Assembly (NCBI RefSeq): GCF_900119145.1
Contig: NZ_FPIY01000003.1
Coordinates: 162,299 to 226,298, forward strand
Origin: Cellulophaga fucicola
GTDB taxonomy: Bacteria > Bacteroidota > Bacteroidia > Flavobacteriales > Flavobacteriaceae
Direction of reading: 5' to 3'
Length of the DNA stretch: 64,000 bases
The position numbers were made by a program, and so were the translations under genes. The notes beneath the pieces were generated by a model. That model was given only the letters and a program-made list of their open reading frames with translations, searched no databases and had not been told where the DNA came from. This document shows, piece by piece, positions 35,753-46,294 of the stretch (its first letter is position 1; each line of letters starts with the position of its first letter).

Positions 35753-37111
35753 TTATTTTACTAAGTTGATTTCAACTCTTCTGTTTTGCTTTCTACCAGC
35801 TCTAGTTTTGTTAGTAGCCATTGGCTTATCTTCACCGTAACCTACAGCAGATAATCTAAATTCACCAATTCCTTTTTCTACTAAAAATTCTTTTACTGAA
35901 AGAGCTCTAGACTCAGATAATTTCTGGTTTAAAGAAGCAGAACCAACACTATCAGTGTGACCTTCAACTGTAAACTTAGCGTTAGGGTACTCTTTTAAGA
36001 TAGTAATGATATCTACCATAACAGCAGTAGACTCAGCTTTGATAGAAGATTTACCTGTATCAAATAAGATAGTTCTAGCGTAATCGTTTAATTGCTTCTG
36101 AACTTCTTCAGTTACTTCAGGACAACCGTTGTTAGCAACAGTACCAGCAACTTCTGGACATTTATCATCCTTGTCTAATACACCATCTTTATCTTTATCT
36201 TCCCAAGGACATCCGTTGTTTGCAGCAGGACCAGCTTCAGAAGGACATTTGTCATCTTTATCAGCAACACCATCACCATCAGCATCAGGACAACCGTTTA
36301 ATGCAGCAGTACCTGCTTCATTAGGACAAGCATCATCTTTATCAGCGATACCATCACCGTCAGCATCAGGACAACCGTTCATTTCTTTAGATCCAGCTTC
36401 GTTAGGACAAGCATCTTTGCTGTCTTCGATACCATCACCATCAGCATCTGGACAACCGTTGAAAGCTTCTAAACCAGCAACTTCTGGACAAGCATCATCT
36501 TTGTCATAAACACCATCACCATCTGTATCAGCACCACCAAATTTGATAGCAAGACCAGCTAAGTGTTGGAAATGTTTAACGCTGTAATCTTCAAATCCGT
36601 GCTTGTAACCAGTTTGTAATGTTAAACCTATGTTCTCAGAGAACCATATGTTAACACCAACACCACCGTTTACAGTACCAGAACCGATTTCATCAACCCA
36701 CGTGTAACCACCACCGATTTCAACGAAAGGATCAATTGTTGTATTTTTTAAGAATGCATATTTAATTGCACCATCTAAACCGTAGTAAGAAAGGTCATCA
36801 GCTGCCCAATCTCCTAAGTTTTCAATTCTATTTAAAGAACCTCTAACTCCTACAGAGAAACCATTACCTACAGATCTAGAAACTCCAATATAAGAGATAG
36901 AAGGAAGAATGTTCCAGTGATCAGTAGCATTGAAGTACTCATCAAACAATTCTCCAGTAGGGTAAGCGGCATCCTCATCATTAGTTGGCCACATATCAAC
37001 TGCGTTTACACCAAAATTAATCTGCCAAGGATTATTTTCGTCTTGCGCTTGCATGTTGTTTACACCTACTAGAAGTAAGGCAACAACCATTAATTTGCTA
37101 AGATTTTTCAT
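35753..37111 (-). CDS. OmpA-family outer-membrane protein with thrombospondin type 3 repeats
   Basis: A 452-residue protein. A signal peptide (1-22) leads to an eight-stranded barrel (~25-195) and five calcium-binding thrombospondin type 3 repeats (~195-325, unit DADGDGIxDxxDxCPxxAG). The C-terminal OmpA domain (~335-452) binds peptidoglycan ([45 protein letters not shown]). It is a typical major envelope protein in flavobacteria. The repeats give a tandem pattern in the DNA at 36129-36530 that is coding, not CRISPR. Confidence 0.95.
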   Translation of the reverse strand: MKNLSKLMVVALLLVGVNNMQAQDENNPWQINFGVNAVDMWPTNDEDAAYPTGELFDEYFNATDHWNILPSISYIGVSRSVGNGFSVGVRGSLNRIENLGDWAADDLSYYGLDGAIKYAFLKNTTIDPFVEIGGGYTWVDEIGSGTVNGGVGVNIWFSENIGLTLQTGYKHGFEDYSVKHFQHLAGLAIKFGGADTDGDGVYDKDDACPEVAGLEAFNGCPDADGDGIEDSKDACPNEAGSKEMNGCPDADGDGIADKDDACPNEAGTAALNGCPDADGDGVADKDDKCPSEAGPAANNGCPWEDKDKDGVLDKDDKCPEVAGTVANNGCPEVTEEVQKQLNDYARTILFDTGKSSIKAESTAVMVDIITILKEYPNAKFTVEGHTDSVGSASLNQKLSESRALSVKEFLVEKGIGEFRLSAVGYGEDKPMATNKTRAGRKQNRRVEINLVK

Positions 37112-37225
37112 GCTTTAAAATTTAAGTTTTAAGTGTTTGTAAGCTGCAAATGTAAGTTGTTAGGATTTATTAACAAAATCAAACAACTCTTTTTTTTAAC
37201 ATTATATGTAAAAAAAAAATGTTAA

Positions 37226-38419
37226 TTATATGATTCCAAGTTCTTTTCCTACTTCGGTAAAAGCTTTAATTGCTTGGTCTAAATGCTCTTTTTCATGGGC
37301 CGCAGATAACTGTACCCTTATTCTAGCCTTGTCTTTTGGTACAACCGGAAAGAAAAATCCTATTACGTATATGCCTCTTTCTAATAACATATTAGCCATT
37401 TTCTGAGAAAGTTTTGCATCATAAAGCATTACGGGTACTATAGCAGAATCTCCATCTATAATATCTAAACCTGCTGCTTTCATACCTTTTTTAAAGTATG
37501 CCGTATTTTCTGCAAGCTTATCCCTTAAAGTTGTATCCTTATCTAACATCTCAAACACTTTAATAGATGCACCAACAATTGCTGGGGCTAAAGAGTTTGA
37601 AAATAAATAAGGTCTAGAACGTTGTCTTAGAATTTCTATAATTTCTTTTTTACCTGTAGTATAACCACCCATTGCACCACCTAAAGCTTTACCCAAGGTA
37701 CCTGTAATAATGTCTATACGGTCTAAAACTCCTTTTTCTTCTAATGTACCACGACCAGTTTCTCCTATAAAACCTGCAGAATGGCATTCATCAATCATTA
37801 CCAATGCATCATACTTATCTGCTAAGTCACATATTTTATCTAATGGCGCTAATAAACCATCCATAGAGAAAACACCATCGGTAACTATTATTTTAAATCT
37901 AGAACCATCTGCATTGGCTTGCTTGAGCTGCTCTTCTAAATCTGCCATATCATTATTAGCATATCTATATCGCTTTGCTTTACACAAACGAACACCATCT
38001 ATAATAGATGCGTGGTTTAATGAATCTGATATTATTGCATCTTCTGCAGTTAATAACGGCTCAAAAACACCTCCGTTAGCATCAAAAGCTGCTGCATATA
38101 ATATAGTATCTTCTGTACCATAAAAATCTGCTACTTTTTGCTCTAACTCTTTGTGTATATCTTGCGTACCACATATAAAACGTACAGACGACATACCAAA
38201 ACCGTGTGTATCCATAGCATCTTTTGCTGCTTGAATAACTTCTGGATGAGATGATAAACCTAAATAATTATTTGCACAAAAGTTAATTACCTCTTCTCCT
38301 GTAGATATTTTTATAACTGCATCTTGCGGAGAAGTTATTATACGTTCTGTTTTGTAAAGACCTGCTTCTTTAATAGCGTCTATTTCGTTTTGTAAGTGTT
38401 CTTTAATTTTTCCGTACAT
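37226..38419 (-). CDS. kbl: Glycine C-acetyltransferase (2-amino-3-ketobutyrate CoA ligase)
   Basis: A 397-residue PLP enzyme of the alpha-oxoamine synthase family. It cleaves 2-amino-3-ketobutyrate with CoA to glycine and acetyl-CoA in threonine breakdown. Motifs are [37 protein letters not shown] and the PLP lysine in [18 protein letters not shown]. Length matches Escherichia coli Kbl. It starts 4 bp after the AddA-like gene stops, so it is probably cotranscribed with it, although no functional link is known. Confidence 0.94.
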   Translation of the reverse strand: MYGKIKEHLQNEIDAIKEAGLYKTERIITSPQDAVIKISTGEEVINFCANNYLGLSSHPEVIQAAKDAMDTHGFGMSSVRFICGTQDIHKELEQKVADFYGTEDTILYAAAFDANGGVFEPLLTAEDAIISDSLNHASIIDGVRLCKAKRYRYANNDMADLEEQLKQANADGSRFKIIVTDGVFSMDGLLAPLDKICDLADKYDALVMIDECHSAGFIGETGRGTLEEKGVLDRIDIITGTLGKALGGAMGGYTTGKKEIIEILRQRSRPYLFSNSLAPAIVGASIKVFEMLDKDTTLRDKLAENTAYFKKGMKAAGLDIIDGDSAIVPVMLYDAKLSQKMANMLLERGIYVIGFFFPVVPKDKARIRVQLSAAHEKEHLDQAIKAFTEVGKELGII

Positions 38420-38423
38420 AATT

Positions 38424-41400
38424 TTAAATTATAAATTCTGGCGTTATGTTATCATTAATATATACTATTACTTTAGTTGCTATTTTATAATTCATAGCTT
38501 CTAATGCGGTAGCATAAGTATTTACTTGTTGGTGATACGTATTGTTTGGCACACCTGTTTTGTAATCTATGATAGTTGCTTCATTATTTATATTAATAAC
38601 AACTCTATCTGGACGCAAAAGTAATCCTTCTGCTGTAATTATATCCTTTTCGTTCTTAACAATATTTCCTTCCTTATAATATATCTCTAAATCTGGATGC
38701 TCTATTATTGTAAGTACTTTTTGCTTAGTTACTTCTTTATCTTGCTGAGCTAAATGCCCATCTCTTATTAAAATAGCAATAGCCTTATCTACATCTTTCT
38801 TTGTTTTAATATAACTAAGGAGTAAATGTATTAAGTTTCCTTTTTCCATAGCTACGTTTCTACCACTCTCCCACAACATACCAGACTGAGTTAATATTTT
38901 AAAACTTGGCCTGTCTTTTGTAGAATATTGATAAGGTATATGGTTTAAAGCACTAATTACTTTAGTCGAAGCTTTTGCATCATCTAAATTACCAAAACTA
39001 TAGGTAAGCTCCGTGTCTGTCCAAACTCCCATTTGCTGCAAGTACTTAATAAACAAACCAGAATACTTATTTATATTAGGTTCGCCTTTTGTACTAATCT
39101 CTTTTTTACTTATTACATACAGTGCTTTAACTGCCCTTGTAAGTGCCACATACAATACATTAAAAGCATCTAGTTCCATTTTACTATGCTCCTCTGTAAA
39201 CAACTGTGCTGCTAACTCACCGTACTCTTCCATTTCTTGTTTCTTAGTAACAAGCATTTCTGTAAAGCCATTAAAGTGCACAGGATCTACCGGAAGCCAA
39301 ATTTTCTCGTCTTTACCATATATAAACGAATTTGCAAACGGAAATATAACAATAGGAAACTCTAACCCCTTAGATTTATGCACTGTCATAATCTGGACAG
39401 CATTAATATTATCGGGAGCTTTTAAAGACAATTTATCTTTTTTCTTTTCCCAGTATGATAAAAAAGTTTGCGCACTAACACCATCTTTTTGCTCTACATC
39501 TAACACTTCATCCATTAGGCTTATTAGATATGCGTCTGATGCTTCTGCTAATTTAAATTGATGAATTGCTTTTTCAAAAGCATCATAAACAGATGATTGC
39601 TTTAATTTCTCTATTGCAAAACCATAATCACTATGCAAAAACTCTTCTAAAGAGTTTAAATGTGTTTGTATAAAATTATGAGTTCCTTCTTTCTCATCAG
39701 CTAAAAAATATAAGATTTCATAAGCAGTATCTTTATCTTTTGGCTGTGTACTGTATTTTAAAAGATTGATAAGAAAAGTTACTTTAGTACTACTCTTTAA
39801 CAGTAAAGATTCTGAAGATATAATAGGTATGTTTTGCGCTGTTAAAAAATCTGCTAATACATAACTATGACTATTAGACCTTACTAAAATACAAATATCC
39901 TTATAGTTGTATTTTTTTTCTAAGGTAAGTTCTTCTATTGTTTCTAAAACAGTAGTGCAATATAAATCGTTATCATTTTCTTCCTTTTCATTAGGAATAA
40001 AAGACAATGTAACCAAACCACCTTCTTTTGTATTTACCTCTTGTTTATTGCCAGAAACATACAACTCTGCATATGTTGGGTTATTTAAAAGGTCGCTAGA
40101 CAGACTAAAAAAGTTATTATTAAAGTTAATTACTTCTGAGTAGCTCCTATAGTTTTTAGGTAATTCTGCGGTTACTGGCTCTAATACATAAGGTAATTTC
40201 TCTTTATTGGTAAGCTGTATAAACTGTTCTGCCTTACCACCACGCCATCTATAAATAGCTTGTTTGGCATCACCCACTAATAAAAGCGACCCCATTTTAC
40301 CATAATCGTCTAAACTCTCTAAAGCATTACCTATTAGTGGCACTAAGTTTTCCCACTGAAGTTCAGATGTATCTTGAAATTCGTCTACAAAATAGTGTCT
40401 GTATTTTTCTCCTAAACGTTCGTATATAAATGGAGCAGGCTGATTCTTAATTTCTTTAGAAATAATTGCATTAAAAGAAGCTAATGTTAATTGGTCTCTT
40501 TCTTTACAAATAGCATTAATTTCTTTTTGTATTTCGTTCAAGACCGTTAATGGTACAATATTATTGTATACATTTTTATACAGCGCTCTTTGATAAACAC
40601 TTTGCTTTACACTTAAATAAATTTCTAAAAGTAATGGTACTATATGCTCTGGGGCATTTTTTACACTAGCTTTAAATATTTTACCGTCTCGTAAATTTTC
40701 TTCTAACTTGTTATTATACAGCTTGGTCGGATTAAACTCACCCTCTATTACTTTTTTAAAGTGATTTGGTAATGTTTGCCTTGGAAAATCGGCTATATCT
40801 ATACCCTCTGTGTCTATAATAGTTTGTACTGCCTTCGCTTTTTCTATACTAGCATCTTCTAGATTTTTTAGAGCAGTAGTAATTGTTTTTTTTAACGCCA
40901 AAAAATCTGTGATGCTTTTGGTTTTAAAACTCTTTAAATGTTCTATGTTATTTTCATTAAATAACATTTTCCCCACCTTATTTAAATCAAAAGATATATC
41001 CCAACTTTTATCATCATCAATTTTCTCAAAAGTAAATTCTAATAATGTATTGGTTAACAATTTATCTGTACCCGCTTTTGCTATTAAACGCTCTACAGCT
41101 TCTGCCAAAAGTAATTCGGTATCTAAAACAACTTCAAAATTTTGAGGTATTTTTAAATCTTTAGCGAAGGTTCTAATAAGTCTATGCGTAAATTTATCAA
41201 TCGTAGATATATCAAAAAAAGCATAATTATGTAATATACTTTTATGTACTTGTTTTGCTCTTTTCTGTAATTCTTCTGTACTTACACTTAACTCTTTAGC
41301 TACATCTAAAAATAAATCTGACGGTGTAACAGTTATATCTGTTTTACTAAAAGCGTATAAATTATCCAAAATACGCTCTTTCATTTCGTTTACAGCCTTA

Positions 41401-41543
41401 TTTGTAAATGTAATAGCAAGTATTTGCCTATAACTTTTAGATGTTTCTGAAGACAAAATAATTTTAAGGTATTCCTTGGCTAAGGTATATGTTTTACCAG
41501 AACCGGCAGACGCACTGTATATTTTATAAGGAGAAGTTTCCAA
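38424..41543 (-). CDS. AddA-like UvrD-type helicase-nuclease
   Basis: A 1039-residue superfamily 1 helicase. Walker A is [15 protein letters not shown] near residue 12, with motif Ia [19 protein letters not shown], Walker [15 protein letters not shown], motif [20 protein letters not shown], and [18 protein letters not shown] and [16 protein letters not shown] for motifs V and VI. A C-terminal PD-(D/E)XK nuclease shows as [21 protein letters not shown]. It pairs with the AddB-like nuclease at 32949-35684 to process double-strand breaks. Confidence 0.9.
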   Translation of the reverse strand: METSPYKIYSASAGSGKTYTLAKEYLKIILSSETSKSYRQILAITFTNKAVNEMKERILDNLYAFSKTDITVTPSDLFLDVAKELSVSTEELQKRAKQVHKSILHNYAFFDISTIDKFTHRLIRTFAKDLKIPQNFEVVLDTELLLAEAVERLIAKAGTDKLLTNTLLEFTFEKIDDDKSWDISFDLNKVGKMLFNENNIEHLKSFKTKSITDFLALKKTITTALKNLEDASIEKAKAVQTIIDTEGIDIADFPRQTLPNHFKKVIEGEFNPTKLYNNKLEENLRDGKIFKASVKNAPEHIVPLLLEIYLSVKQSVYQRALYKNVYNNIVPLTVLNEIQKEINAICKERDQLTLASFNAIISKEIKNQPAPFIYERLGEKYRHYFVDEFQDTSELQWENLVPLIGNALESLDDYGKMGSLLLVGDAKQAIYRWRGGKAEQFIQLTNKEKLPYVLEPVTAELPKNYRSYSEVINFNNNFFSLSSDLLNNPTYAELYVSGNKQEVNTKEGGLVTLSFIPNEKEENDNDLYCTTVLETIEELTLEKKYNYKDICILVRSNSHSYVLADFLTAQNIPIISSESLLLKSSTKVTFLINLLKYSTQPKDKDTAYEILYFLADEKEGTHNFIQTHLNSLEEFLHSDYGFAIEKLKQSSVYDAFEKAIHQFKLAEASDAYLISLMDEVLDVEQKDGVSAQTFLSYWEKKKDKLSLKAPDNINAVQIMTVHKSKGLEFPIVIFPFANSFIYGKDEKIWLPVDPVHFNGFTEMLVTKKQEMEEYGELAAQLFTEEHSKMELDAFNVLYVALTRAVKALYVISKKEISTKGEPNINKYSGLFIKYLQQMGVWTDTELTYSFGNLDDAKASTKVISALNHIPYQYSTKDRPSFKILTQSGMLWESGRNVAMEKGNLIHLLLSYIKTKKDVDKAIAILIRDGHLAQQDKEVTKQKVLTIIEHPDLEIYYKEGNIVKNEKDIITAEGLLLRPDRVVININNEATIIDYKTGVPNNTYHQQVNTYATALEAMNYKIATKVIVYINDNITPEFII

Positions 41544-41665
41544 GTAGTTTTTAGTTGCAAATTACATAATATTACAATGTTCTTAACAGAAACCTTATGG
41601 AAAATGCTCTAGAATATTGTAAATTTGAGCTACGACATTTTTTTAACTTAAAAATAGATATAATT

Positions 41666-42274
41666 ATGGCTTTTGATTTACCAAAATTACCTTACGCATA
41701 CGATGCGTTAGAACCACATATTGATGCTAGAACTATGGAGATTCACCATACTAAACATCATAACGGATATACAACAAAACTTAATGGCGCTATAGAAGGC
41801 ACAGATTTAGCAAACAAATCTATTGAAGATATCTTAACTAATTTAGATATGAGCAATGGTGCTGTACGTAACAATGGTGGTGGTTTTTACAACCATTCTC
41901 TTTTCTGGGAAGTTATGTCTCCAAACGGAGGCGGCGAGCCAACAGGTGAATTAGCGGATGCTATTACTGCTGCTTACGGATCTTTTGAGGCTTTTAAAGA
42001 AGCTTTCTCTAACGCTGCTGCAACTAGATTTGGTTCTGGTTGGGCTTGGTTATGTGTACATAAAGGTGGAAAAGTAGAAGTTTGTTCTTCTCCTAACCAA
42101 GATAACCCATTAATGCCAGGTGTTGGTTGTGGTGGTTTTCCTATCTTAGGTTTAGATGTTTGGGAACATGCATACTACTTAAACTACCAAAACAGAAGAC
42201 CTGACTACATTGGAGGTTTCTTTAATGTAATTAACTGGGATAAAGTATCTGAGCTTTACGCTAGTAACAAATAA
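41666..42274 (+). CDS. sod: Superoxide dismutase (Fe/Mn family)
   Basis: A 202-residue enzyme that converts superoxide to hydrogen peroxide. I chose the ATG at 41666 ([20 protein letters not shown]), the standard family start. An in-frame ATG at 41597 adds 23 residues without homology. Metal ligands are His in [12 protein letters not shown], His in [13 protein letters not shown], Asp in [13 protein letters not shown] and His in the same segment. Iron and manganese forms cannot be separated reliably by eye. A terminator follows at 42294. Confidence 0.96.
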   Translation: MAFDLPKLPYAYDALEPHIDARTMEIHHTKHHNGYTTKLNGAIEGTDLANKSIEDILTNLDMSNGAVRNNGGGFYNHSLFWEVMSPNGGGEPTGELADAITAAYGSFEAFKEAFSNAAATRFGSGWAWLCVHKGGKVEVCSSPNQDNPLMPGVGCGGFPILGLDVWEHAYYLNYQNRRPDYIGGFFNVINWDKVSELYASNK

Positions 42275-42293
42275 GAATTATTCTTACAAATAC

Positions 42294-42326
42294 AAAAGCC
42301 ACTCTTAGTTTAGAGTGGCTTTTTTT
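42294..42326 (+). terminator. Terminator of sod
   Basis: GCCACTCT (42298-42305) pairs with AGAGTGGC (42312-42319), followed by TTTTTTT. Confidence 0.9.
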
Positions 42327-42356
42327 ATACCTTTTATTTAAATGCTTTCTTTAAAA

Positions 42357-42431
42357 TAGAAAAGGGTAGAGAAGTCTCTACCCTTTTCGTCCCAAATCTT
42401 ACCATAAACTTAACCTACTTATGCTATGGCT
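42357..42431 (-). ncRNA. Small-RNA-like repeat, copy A
   Basis: Read on the minus strand: a -7-like box TAATTTAG (42442-42435), then the conserved block CCATAGCATAAGTAGGTTAA, then ATGGTAAGATTTGGG, and a terminator with perfect stem GGGTAGAG/CTCTACCC, loop ACTT and a T-run. The stem sequence differs entirely from the other copies while structure and conserved block are kept, the kind of change expected for a structured RNA. It lies in the 407-bp gap between sod and the zinc-protease-like gene. Confidence 0.6.
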
Positions 42432-42551
42432 CTGCTAAATTACTGGTATTGTGCCTAATAAAAAAAATATTATGTAAAAAAATTAATCAAAAAACAACAA
42501 AAAATGCAAAAAACATCGATGAAATACACCCTAATAGCTTGATTACAAGCA

Positions 42552-42600
42552 AATAAAAAGGCGAAGTTTCCCTCGCCTTTTATCCAAAAACTAATACCAA
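42552..42600 (-). ncRNA. Diverged small-RNA-like repeat, copy E (or protease-gene terminator)
   Basis: On the minus strand TTGGTATTAGTTTTTGGAT precedes the stem GGCGAGG, loop GAAA and CTTCGCC, followed by TTTTT. The hairpin is identical to copy B. The upstream part keeps only a weak likeness to ATGGTAAGATTTGGGG, and AGGTTAAG is missing. It also lies about 105 nt after the stop of the zinc-protease-like gene, so it may simply be that gene's terminator. Confidence 0.4.
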
Positions 42601-42681
42601 AACTTGTGCACAAATCTTATAGTTTTGTTAAAATTATAGTAACAATTAAAAATTTGTACAAAAATGATTGTATTACAATTT

Positions 42682-43572
42682 TTAATCTAACTCAAAATAT
42701 TCCTCATCTGTCATTTCACCATTCTTAATTCTTTCTAATTCCTTAGTATAAGAACGAATGTATTTGTCCATTTCTGGATTAAAGAATTCTGACTTTTCTT
42801 GCTTATAAGAACCATTTAATACACCATTATAGTAGTAAAAGAAATTGTAGTCAAAACTAGCTGCATTAAGGTCATAAGCTCCTAAAAGAAAACCTAATCT
42901 TACTGCAGAACGTCTTTGGTAACTACGACCATGATGTCCAGGACTAGATGTGTTATTATCCCCGATAGATTCCGCAAACTCATAAGCTGCTGCAATCTGA
43001 GAAAAACTAGTTTTATTATACCCATTTGGTCTTCTTAGGTAATAACCAGCCATACCATCTGCCTCTAATTCTGCAGCTCTTGCAGTAGTTTCATTTTTAG
43101 AAGGGTAACCATAAGTAAATTGTAATTGGTGCGCATACTCATGTGCTAAAATCATAACGTTAGCAATTTGCCCTTGTGCCTTTGCAGCATTATAAATAGC
43201 CTGACCATAGTAAATTTTGCCACTACCATAAGATATAGCATTGTACGTAGAATTTGGATTAGAGTTATCTTTTACAAAAGATAACGGCACTGCTGGTCTT
43301 CCCCAAACAGATGCTATCTTAGAATTCTGCGTTTGCATAAAGTTTGTTTCTGATGTAGAACCTATAGAATTAGATAAAAAAGCAGTACTACTCCAATTAC
43401 CGTCTACATACCCACAATTATGCAGTTCTTCTGGAAAAGCATCTGAAATTGCCAAAACAGACTCTTCTGCACTTTCTACATCTGCAACATCTGTGTCTTT
43501 ACTACAAGATTGCAACATCGAAAAAAAAGTAACTCCTAATACATAGGCCACTTTGCGATTTAAGTTTTTCAT
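42682..43572 (-). CDS. Putative zinc metalloprotease lipoprotein
   Basis: A 296-residue lipoprotein (VTFFSMLQSC, Cys 23). It holds the zinc motif HExxH in ILAHEYAHQLQ and a downstream EADGMAGYY segment whose Glu or Asp is a likely third ligand, as in the neutral zinc metallopeptidase (YpfJ-like) group. YYLRRP and FAESIGDNN follow. The substrate is unknown. The gene stands alone, with the small-RNA-like repeats on both sides. Confidence 0.78.
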   Translation of the reverse strand: MKNLNRKVAYVLGVTFFSMLQSCSKDTDVADVESAEESVLAISDAFPEELHNCGYVDGNWSSTAFLSNSIGSTSETNFMQTQNSKIASVWGRPAVPLSFVKDNSNPNSTYNAISYGSGKIYYGQAIYNAAKAQGQIANVMILAHEYAHQLQFTYGYPSKNETTARAAELEADGMAGYYLRRPNGYNKTSFSQIAAAYEFAESIGDNNTSSPGHHGRSYQRRSAVRLGFLLGAYDLNAASFDYNFFYYYNGVLNGSYKQEKSEFFNPEMDKYIRSYTKELERIKNGEMTDEEYFELD

Positions 43573-43803
43573 TTCTTTAAAATTTAAATTAGTTATATAT
43601 TCACAATATTAGTAAATAAAATCTTACAAATAATGAAATATTAATATTTTTTTAACAATAACTGTGAAACCATCGGATTACTAGGCTTTTATAAAATAAA
43701 TTTACAGCTGTTAACCAGCATAGAGTCAAAATAAAAATAAAAGTGAAAAAGTGTAATTGTTTTAGATAGACAGAAAATCTAAATCTAGAAAAGTAATTAA
43801 AAA

Positions 43804-43875
43804 TAAAAAGGCGAAGTTTCCCTCGCCTTTTTCCCCAAATCTTACCATGAACTTAACCTACTTATGCTATGGTCC
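43804..43875 (-). ncRNA. Small-RNA-like repeat, copy B
   Basis: On the minus strand: -7 box TATCTTTG (43885-43878, full TAnnTTTG match), then ACCATAGCATAAGTAGGTTA, AGTTCATGGT, AAGATTTGGGG and the terminator GGCGAGG-GAAA-CTTCGCC with TTTTT. The sixth pair is G-U. On the plus strand it would be an A-C mismatch, which favours minus-strand transcription. ACCAT and ATGGT can close a loop that displays AGGTTAAG. The predicted RNA is about 70 nt. Confidence 0.68.
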
Positions 43876-44004
43876 TCCAAAGATATTGTTTAAATAAACC
43901 CTGTTAAACAATATTAGTTAAACTATTGAGTTTACTAGACTAAGTGTGTTATTAAAGATGTTTGAAAAAAAAGAAAAACTTACATTTGGGAAAGTAGTAA
44001 AAAA

Positions 44005-44076
44005 TAAAAAGGTAGAGTTTCCTCCACCTTTTTCCCCAAATCTTACCATGAACTTAACCTACTTATGCTATGGTCC
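44005..44076 (-). ncRNA. Small-RNA-like repeat, copy C
   Basis: Minus strand: -7 box TATCTTTG (44086-44079), the same conserved block as copy B (AGGTTAAG at 44060-44053, ATTTGGG at 44041-44035), and the terminator GGTGGAG-GAAA-CTCTACC with one G-U pair and a T-run. The copies share blocks almost without change while the surrounding DNA is unrelated. Confidence 0.68.
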
Positions 44077-44179
44077 TCCAAAGATATAGTATGCAAGTCA
44101 CACATACATAATCTATCGGATTAACGTCCATTTCATCAGTCAAACTACATATTATCCGACGTACAGCATAATATAAAAA

Positions 44180-44249
44180 TAAAAAGGCGGAGTTTCCTCC
44201 ACCTTTTCCCCAAATTTTACCATGAACTTAACCTACTTATGCTATGGTA
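44180..44249 (-). ncRNA. Small-RNA-like repeat, copy D
   Basis: Minus strand: -7-like box TAATTTAG (44261-44254, as copy A), the conserved block (AGGTTAAG at 44234-44227, ATTTGGG at 44215-44209), and the terminator GGTGGAG-GAAA-CTCCGCC with a U-G pair at the third position and TTTTT. It lies closest to the end of purF. Confidence 0.65.
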
Positions 44250-44350
44250 GCCACTAAATTAGTTACGGAAACACCATTGTATTGCATAAAAAAGACTAAA
44301 TGCGTATTTTACCGATAAAATACACTAATTGTACCTTTTATCGACTTTAA

Positions 44351-46249
44351 TTAATATGCACGTTCACTTTTACCTTCATAAAAGTTAATAAAAGCTCTGT
44401 TTACCACTCTGTTACCTCCTGGAGTTGGATAATCTCCTGTAAAATACCAGTCTCCTAAATTTTTAGGACAAGCTTTATGTAAATTATCTACTGTTTGATA
44501 TATAATCTCTACTTCTGCTTTAATTTCAGATGAACTAAGTAACTCTCCTATTTTCTCAGAAACCTCTTCTGGTGTAAATGGTTCGTAAAATTCTTTTACA
44601 TAGTTTATAACATCTTTATCTGCAGAATCTACTTGCGTTAAACATTTTTTATAAATGCCCTCAACAATATCCATAGTACCTCTATCCTTATGTAAGTCCA
44701 ACGCAGCTCTAAAAGCAATAAAGTCTTCTAACTTAGCCATATCTATACCATAACAATCTGGATATCTAATTTGTGGCGCAGAAGAAACTACTACTATTTT
44801 CTTTGGTAGTAACCTATCTAATATTTTTAAAATACTCTTTTTAAGTGTTGTACCACGAACAATACTATCATCTATTATAACTAAATTATCTCCTTTTTTT
44901 ACAGAACCGTAAGAAATATCATAGACATGCGCTACAAGATCATCTCTACTACTATCTTGTGTAATAAATGTTCTTAATTTAGCATCTTTAATTGCTACTT
45001 TTTCTATACGTGGCCTTACCTCTAAGATTTCATGTAATTCTTCAGAAGTAATTTTTCTTCCTATAGATAATATTTGCTCTTCCTTTTTTCGGTTTAAGTG
45101 GTTCTGAGCCTCTTTTACCATACCATAGAAAGATGTTTCTGCTGTATTAGGTATGTACGAAAACACGGTATTTTTAATATCATCCTCTATAGATTCTAAT
45201 ATTTGTGGAAAAAGCAACTTACCTAGCTCTTTACGCTCTTGGTATATTTCTTTATCACTACCTCTAGAGAAATAAATACGCTCAAAAGAACAAGCTTTAC
45301 GTTCTGTTGGTTCTAATATTTGCTTTAAATCCATTTTACCACTCTTCTTAACAATAAGTGCGTGTCCAGGATCTAATTCATGTATTTCTTCAAAAGGAAC
45401 ATTAAATACAGTTTGTATTGCTGGTCTTTCTGATGCAACAACAACAACCTCATCATCTTTATAATAATAAACTGGTCTAATACCAGCCGGATCTCTAAGA
45501 ACAAAACTATCTCCATGACCTAAAAGTCCAGACATTGCATAACCACCATCCCAGTTCTTAGCTGCTTTTCTTAGAATTTTACCAAGATTTAAACGCTCTG
45601 CTATTAATGGTGAAGCTTCTAGTTTTGTAAAACCCTCTTTTTTTATTTGCTTATATAGTTTTGCTACGGCGTCATCTAAAAAATGACCTATCTTTTCCAT
45701 AACAGTTACTGTATCTGCTTTTTCTTTTGGGTGCTGTCCAATTTGCACTAGATTGTCAAAAAGCTCATTAACATTAGTCATGTTAAAGTTACCTGCAACA
45801 ATAAGGTTTCTGTGCATCCAATTGTTTTGTCTTAAAAACGGGTGCACACTTTCTATGCTGTTTTTACCAAAAGTACCGTAACGTACGTGCCCTAATAAAA
45901 CTTCTCCTATATAAGGTATGTGTTTTTTTTGCGCAGCCACATCATCCACATATTCTGGATTTTCTAACATAGCAGTGTTAATACGGTCGTTAATCTGTGC
46001 AAAAATATCTTGTATAGGTTGGCTTTCTGCAGAACGCACTCTACTCATGTAGCGTTCTCCTTGTTCCATATCTAACTTAATGCTAGCAAAACCTGCGCCG
46101 TCTTGTCCACGGTTGTGCTGCTTTTCCATCATTAAATACATTTTATTTACTCCGTAAAAAGCTGTACCGTACTTTTCTTTGTAATACTCTAAGGGCTTTA
46201 AAAGCCTAATCATAGAAATTCCACATTCGTGCTTAATGGCGTCACTCAT
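44351..46249 (-). CDS. purF: Amidophosphoribosyltransferase
   Basis: A 632-residue enzyme for the first step of purine synthesis (PRPP plus glutamine to phosphoribosylamine). The N-terminal Ntn-type glutaminase has its nucleophile Cys9 in KHECGISMI, so a short leader must be removed. NRGQDGAGFAS, GHVRYGT and NFNMTN follow. The PRPP site is VIIDDSIVRGTTLKKSI near residue 465. The protein is longer than the ~500-residue E. coli enzyme, as in other Bacteroidetes. A terminator-like hairpin separates it from the PfkB kinase gene. Confidence 0.93.
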   Translation of the reverse strand: MSDAIKHECGISMIRLLKPLEYYKEKYGTAFYGVNKMYLMMEKQHNRGQDGAGFASIKLDMEQGERYMSRVRSAESQPIQDIFAQINDRINTAMLENPEYVDDVAAQKKHIPYIGEVLLGHVRYGTFGKNSIESVHPFLRQNNWMHRNLIVAGNFNMTNVNELFDNLVQIGQHPKEKADTVTVMEKIGHFLDDAVAKLYKQIKKEGFTKLEASPLIAERLNLGKILRKAAKNWDGGYAMSGLLGHGDSFVLRDPAGIRPVYYYKDDEVVVVASERPAIQTVFNVPFEEIHELDPGHALIVKKSGKMDLKQILEPTERKACSFERIYFSRGSDKEIYQERKELGKLLFPQILESIEDDIKNTVFSYIPNTAETSFYGMVKEAQNHLNRKKEEQILSIGRKITSEELHEILEVRPRIEKVAIKDAKLRTFITQDSSRDDLVAHVYDISYGSVKKGDNLVIIDDSIVRGTTLKKSILKILDRLLPKKIVVVSSAPQIRYPDCYGIDMAKLEDFIAFRAALDLHKDRGTMDIVEGIYKKCLTQVDSADKDVINYVKEFYEPFTPEEVSEKIGELLSSSEIKAEVEIIYQTVDNLHKACPKNLGDWYFTGDYPTPGGNRVVNRAFINFYEGKSERAY

Positions 46250-46263
46250 TTCTTATAATTTGA

Positions 46264-46290
46264 TATTAAAAAAAGCCCATAAATGGGCTT
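46264..46290 (-). terminator. Terminator between the PfkB kinase gene and purF
   Basis: AAGCCCAT (46273-46280) pairs with ATGGGCTT (46283-46290). On the minus strand a T-run follows. Confidence 0.7.
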
Positions 46291-46294
46291 GTTG

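Noticed and set aside
36129-36530. Regularly spaced repeats that resemble a CRISPR array, and a long plus-strand ORF over them
   Set aside because: They are the coding sequence of the five thrombospondin type 3 repeats of the minus-strand OmpA protein; the plus-strand frame is only a shadow.
43930-43945. TTTACTAGACTAAG upstream of small-RNA copy B as a LytTR box
   Set aside because: It matches only part of the consensus, is one base off the expected position and has no partner box, so I do not place the small RNAs in the LytTR regulon.
42391-44234. Plus-strand reading of the repeats as decoys carrying the leader motif
   Set aside because: Plus-strand hairpins would have an A-C mismatch in copies B, C and D, and the promoter boxes face the minus strand. 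Not fully excluded.
42357-44250. CRISPR array or simple REP elements
   Set aside because: Units are ~70-80 nt with unequal gaps, each with its own -7-like box and terminator hairpin, and the DNA between them is unrelated. No cas gene is present.
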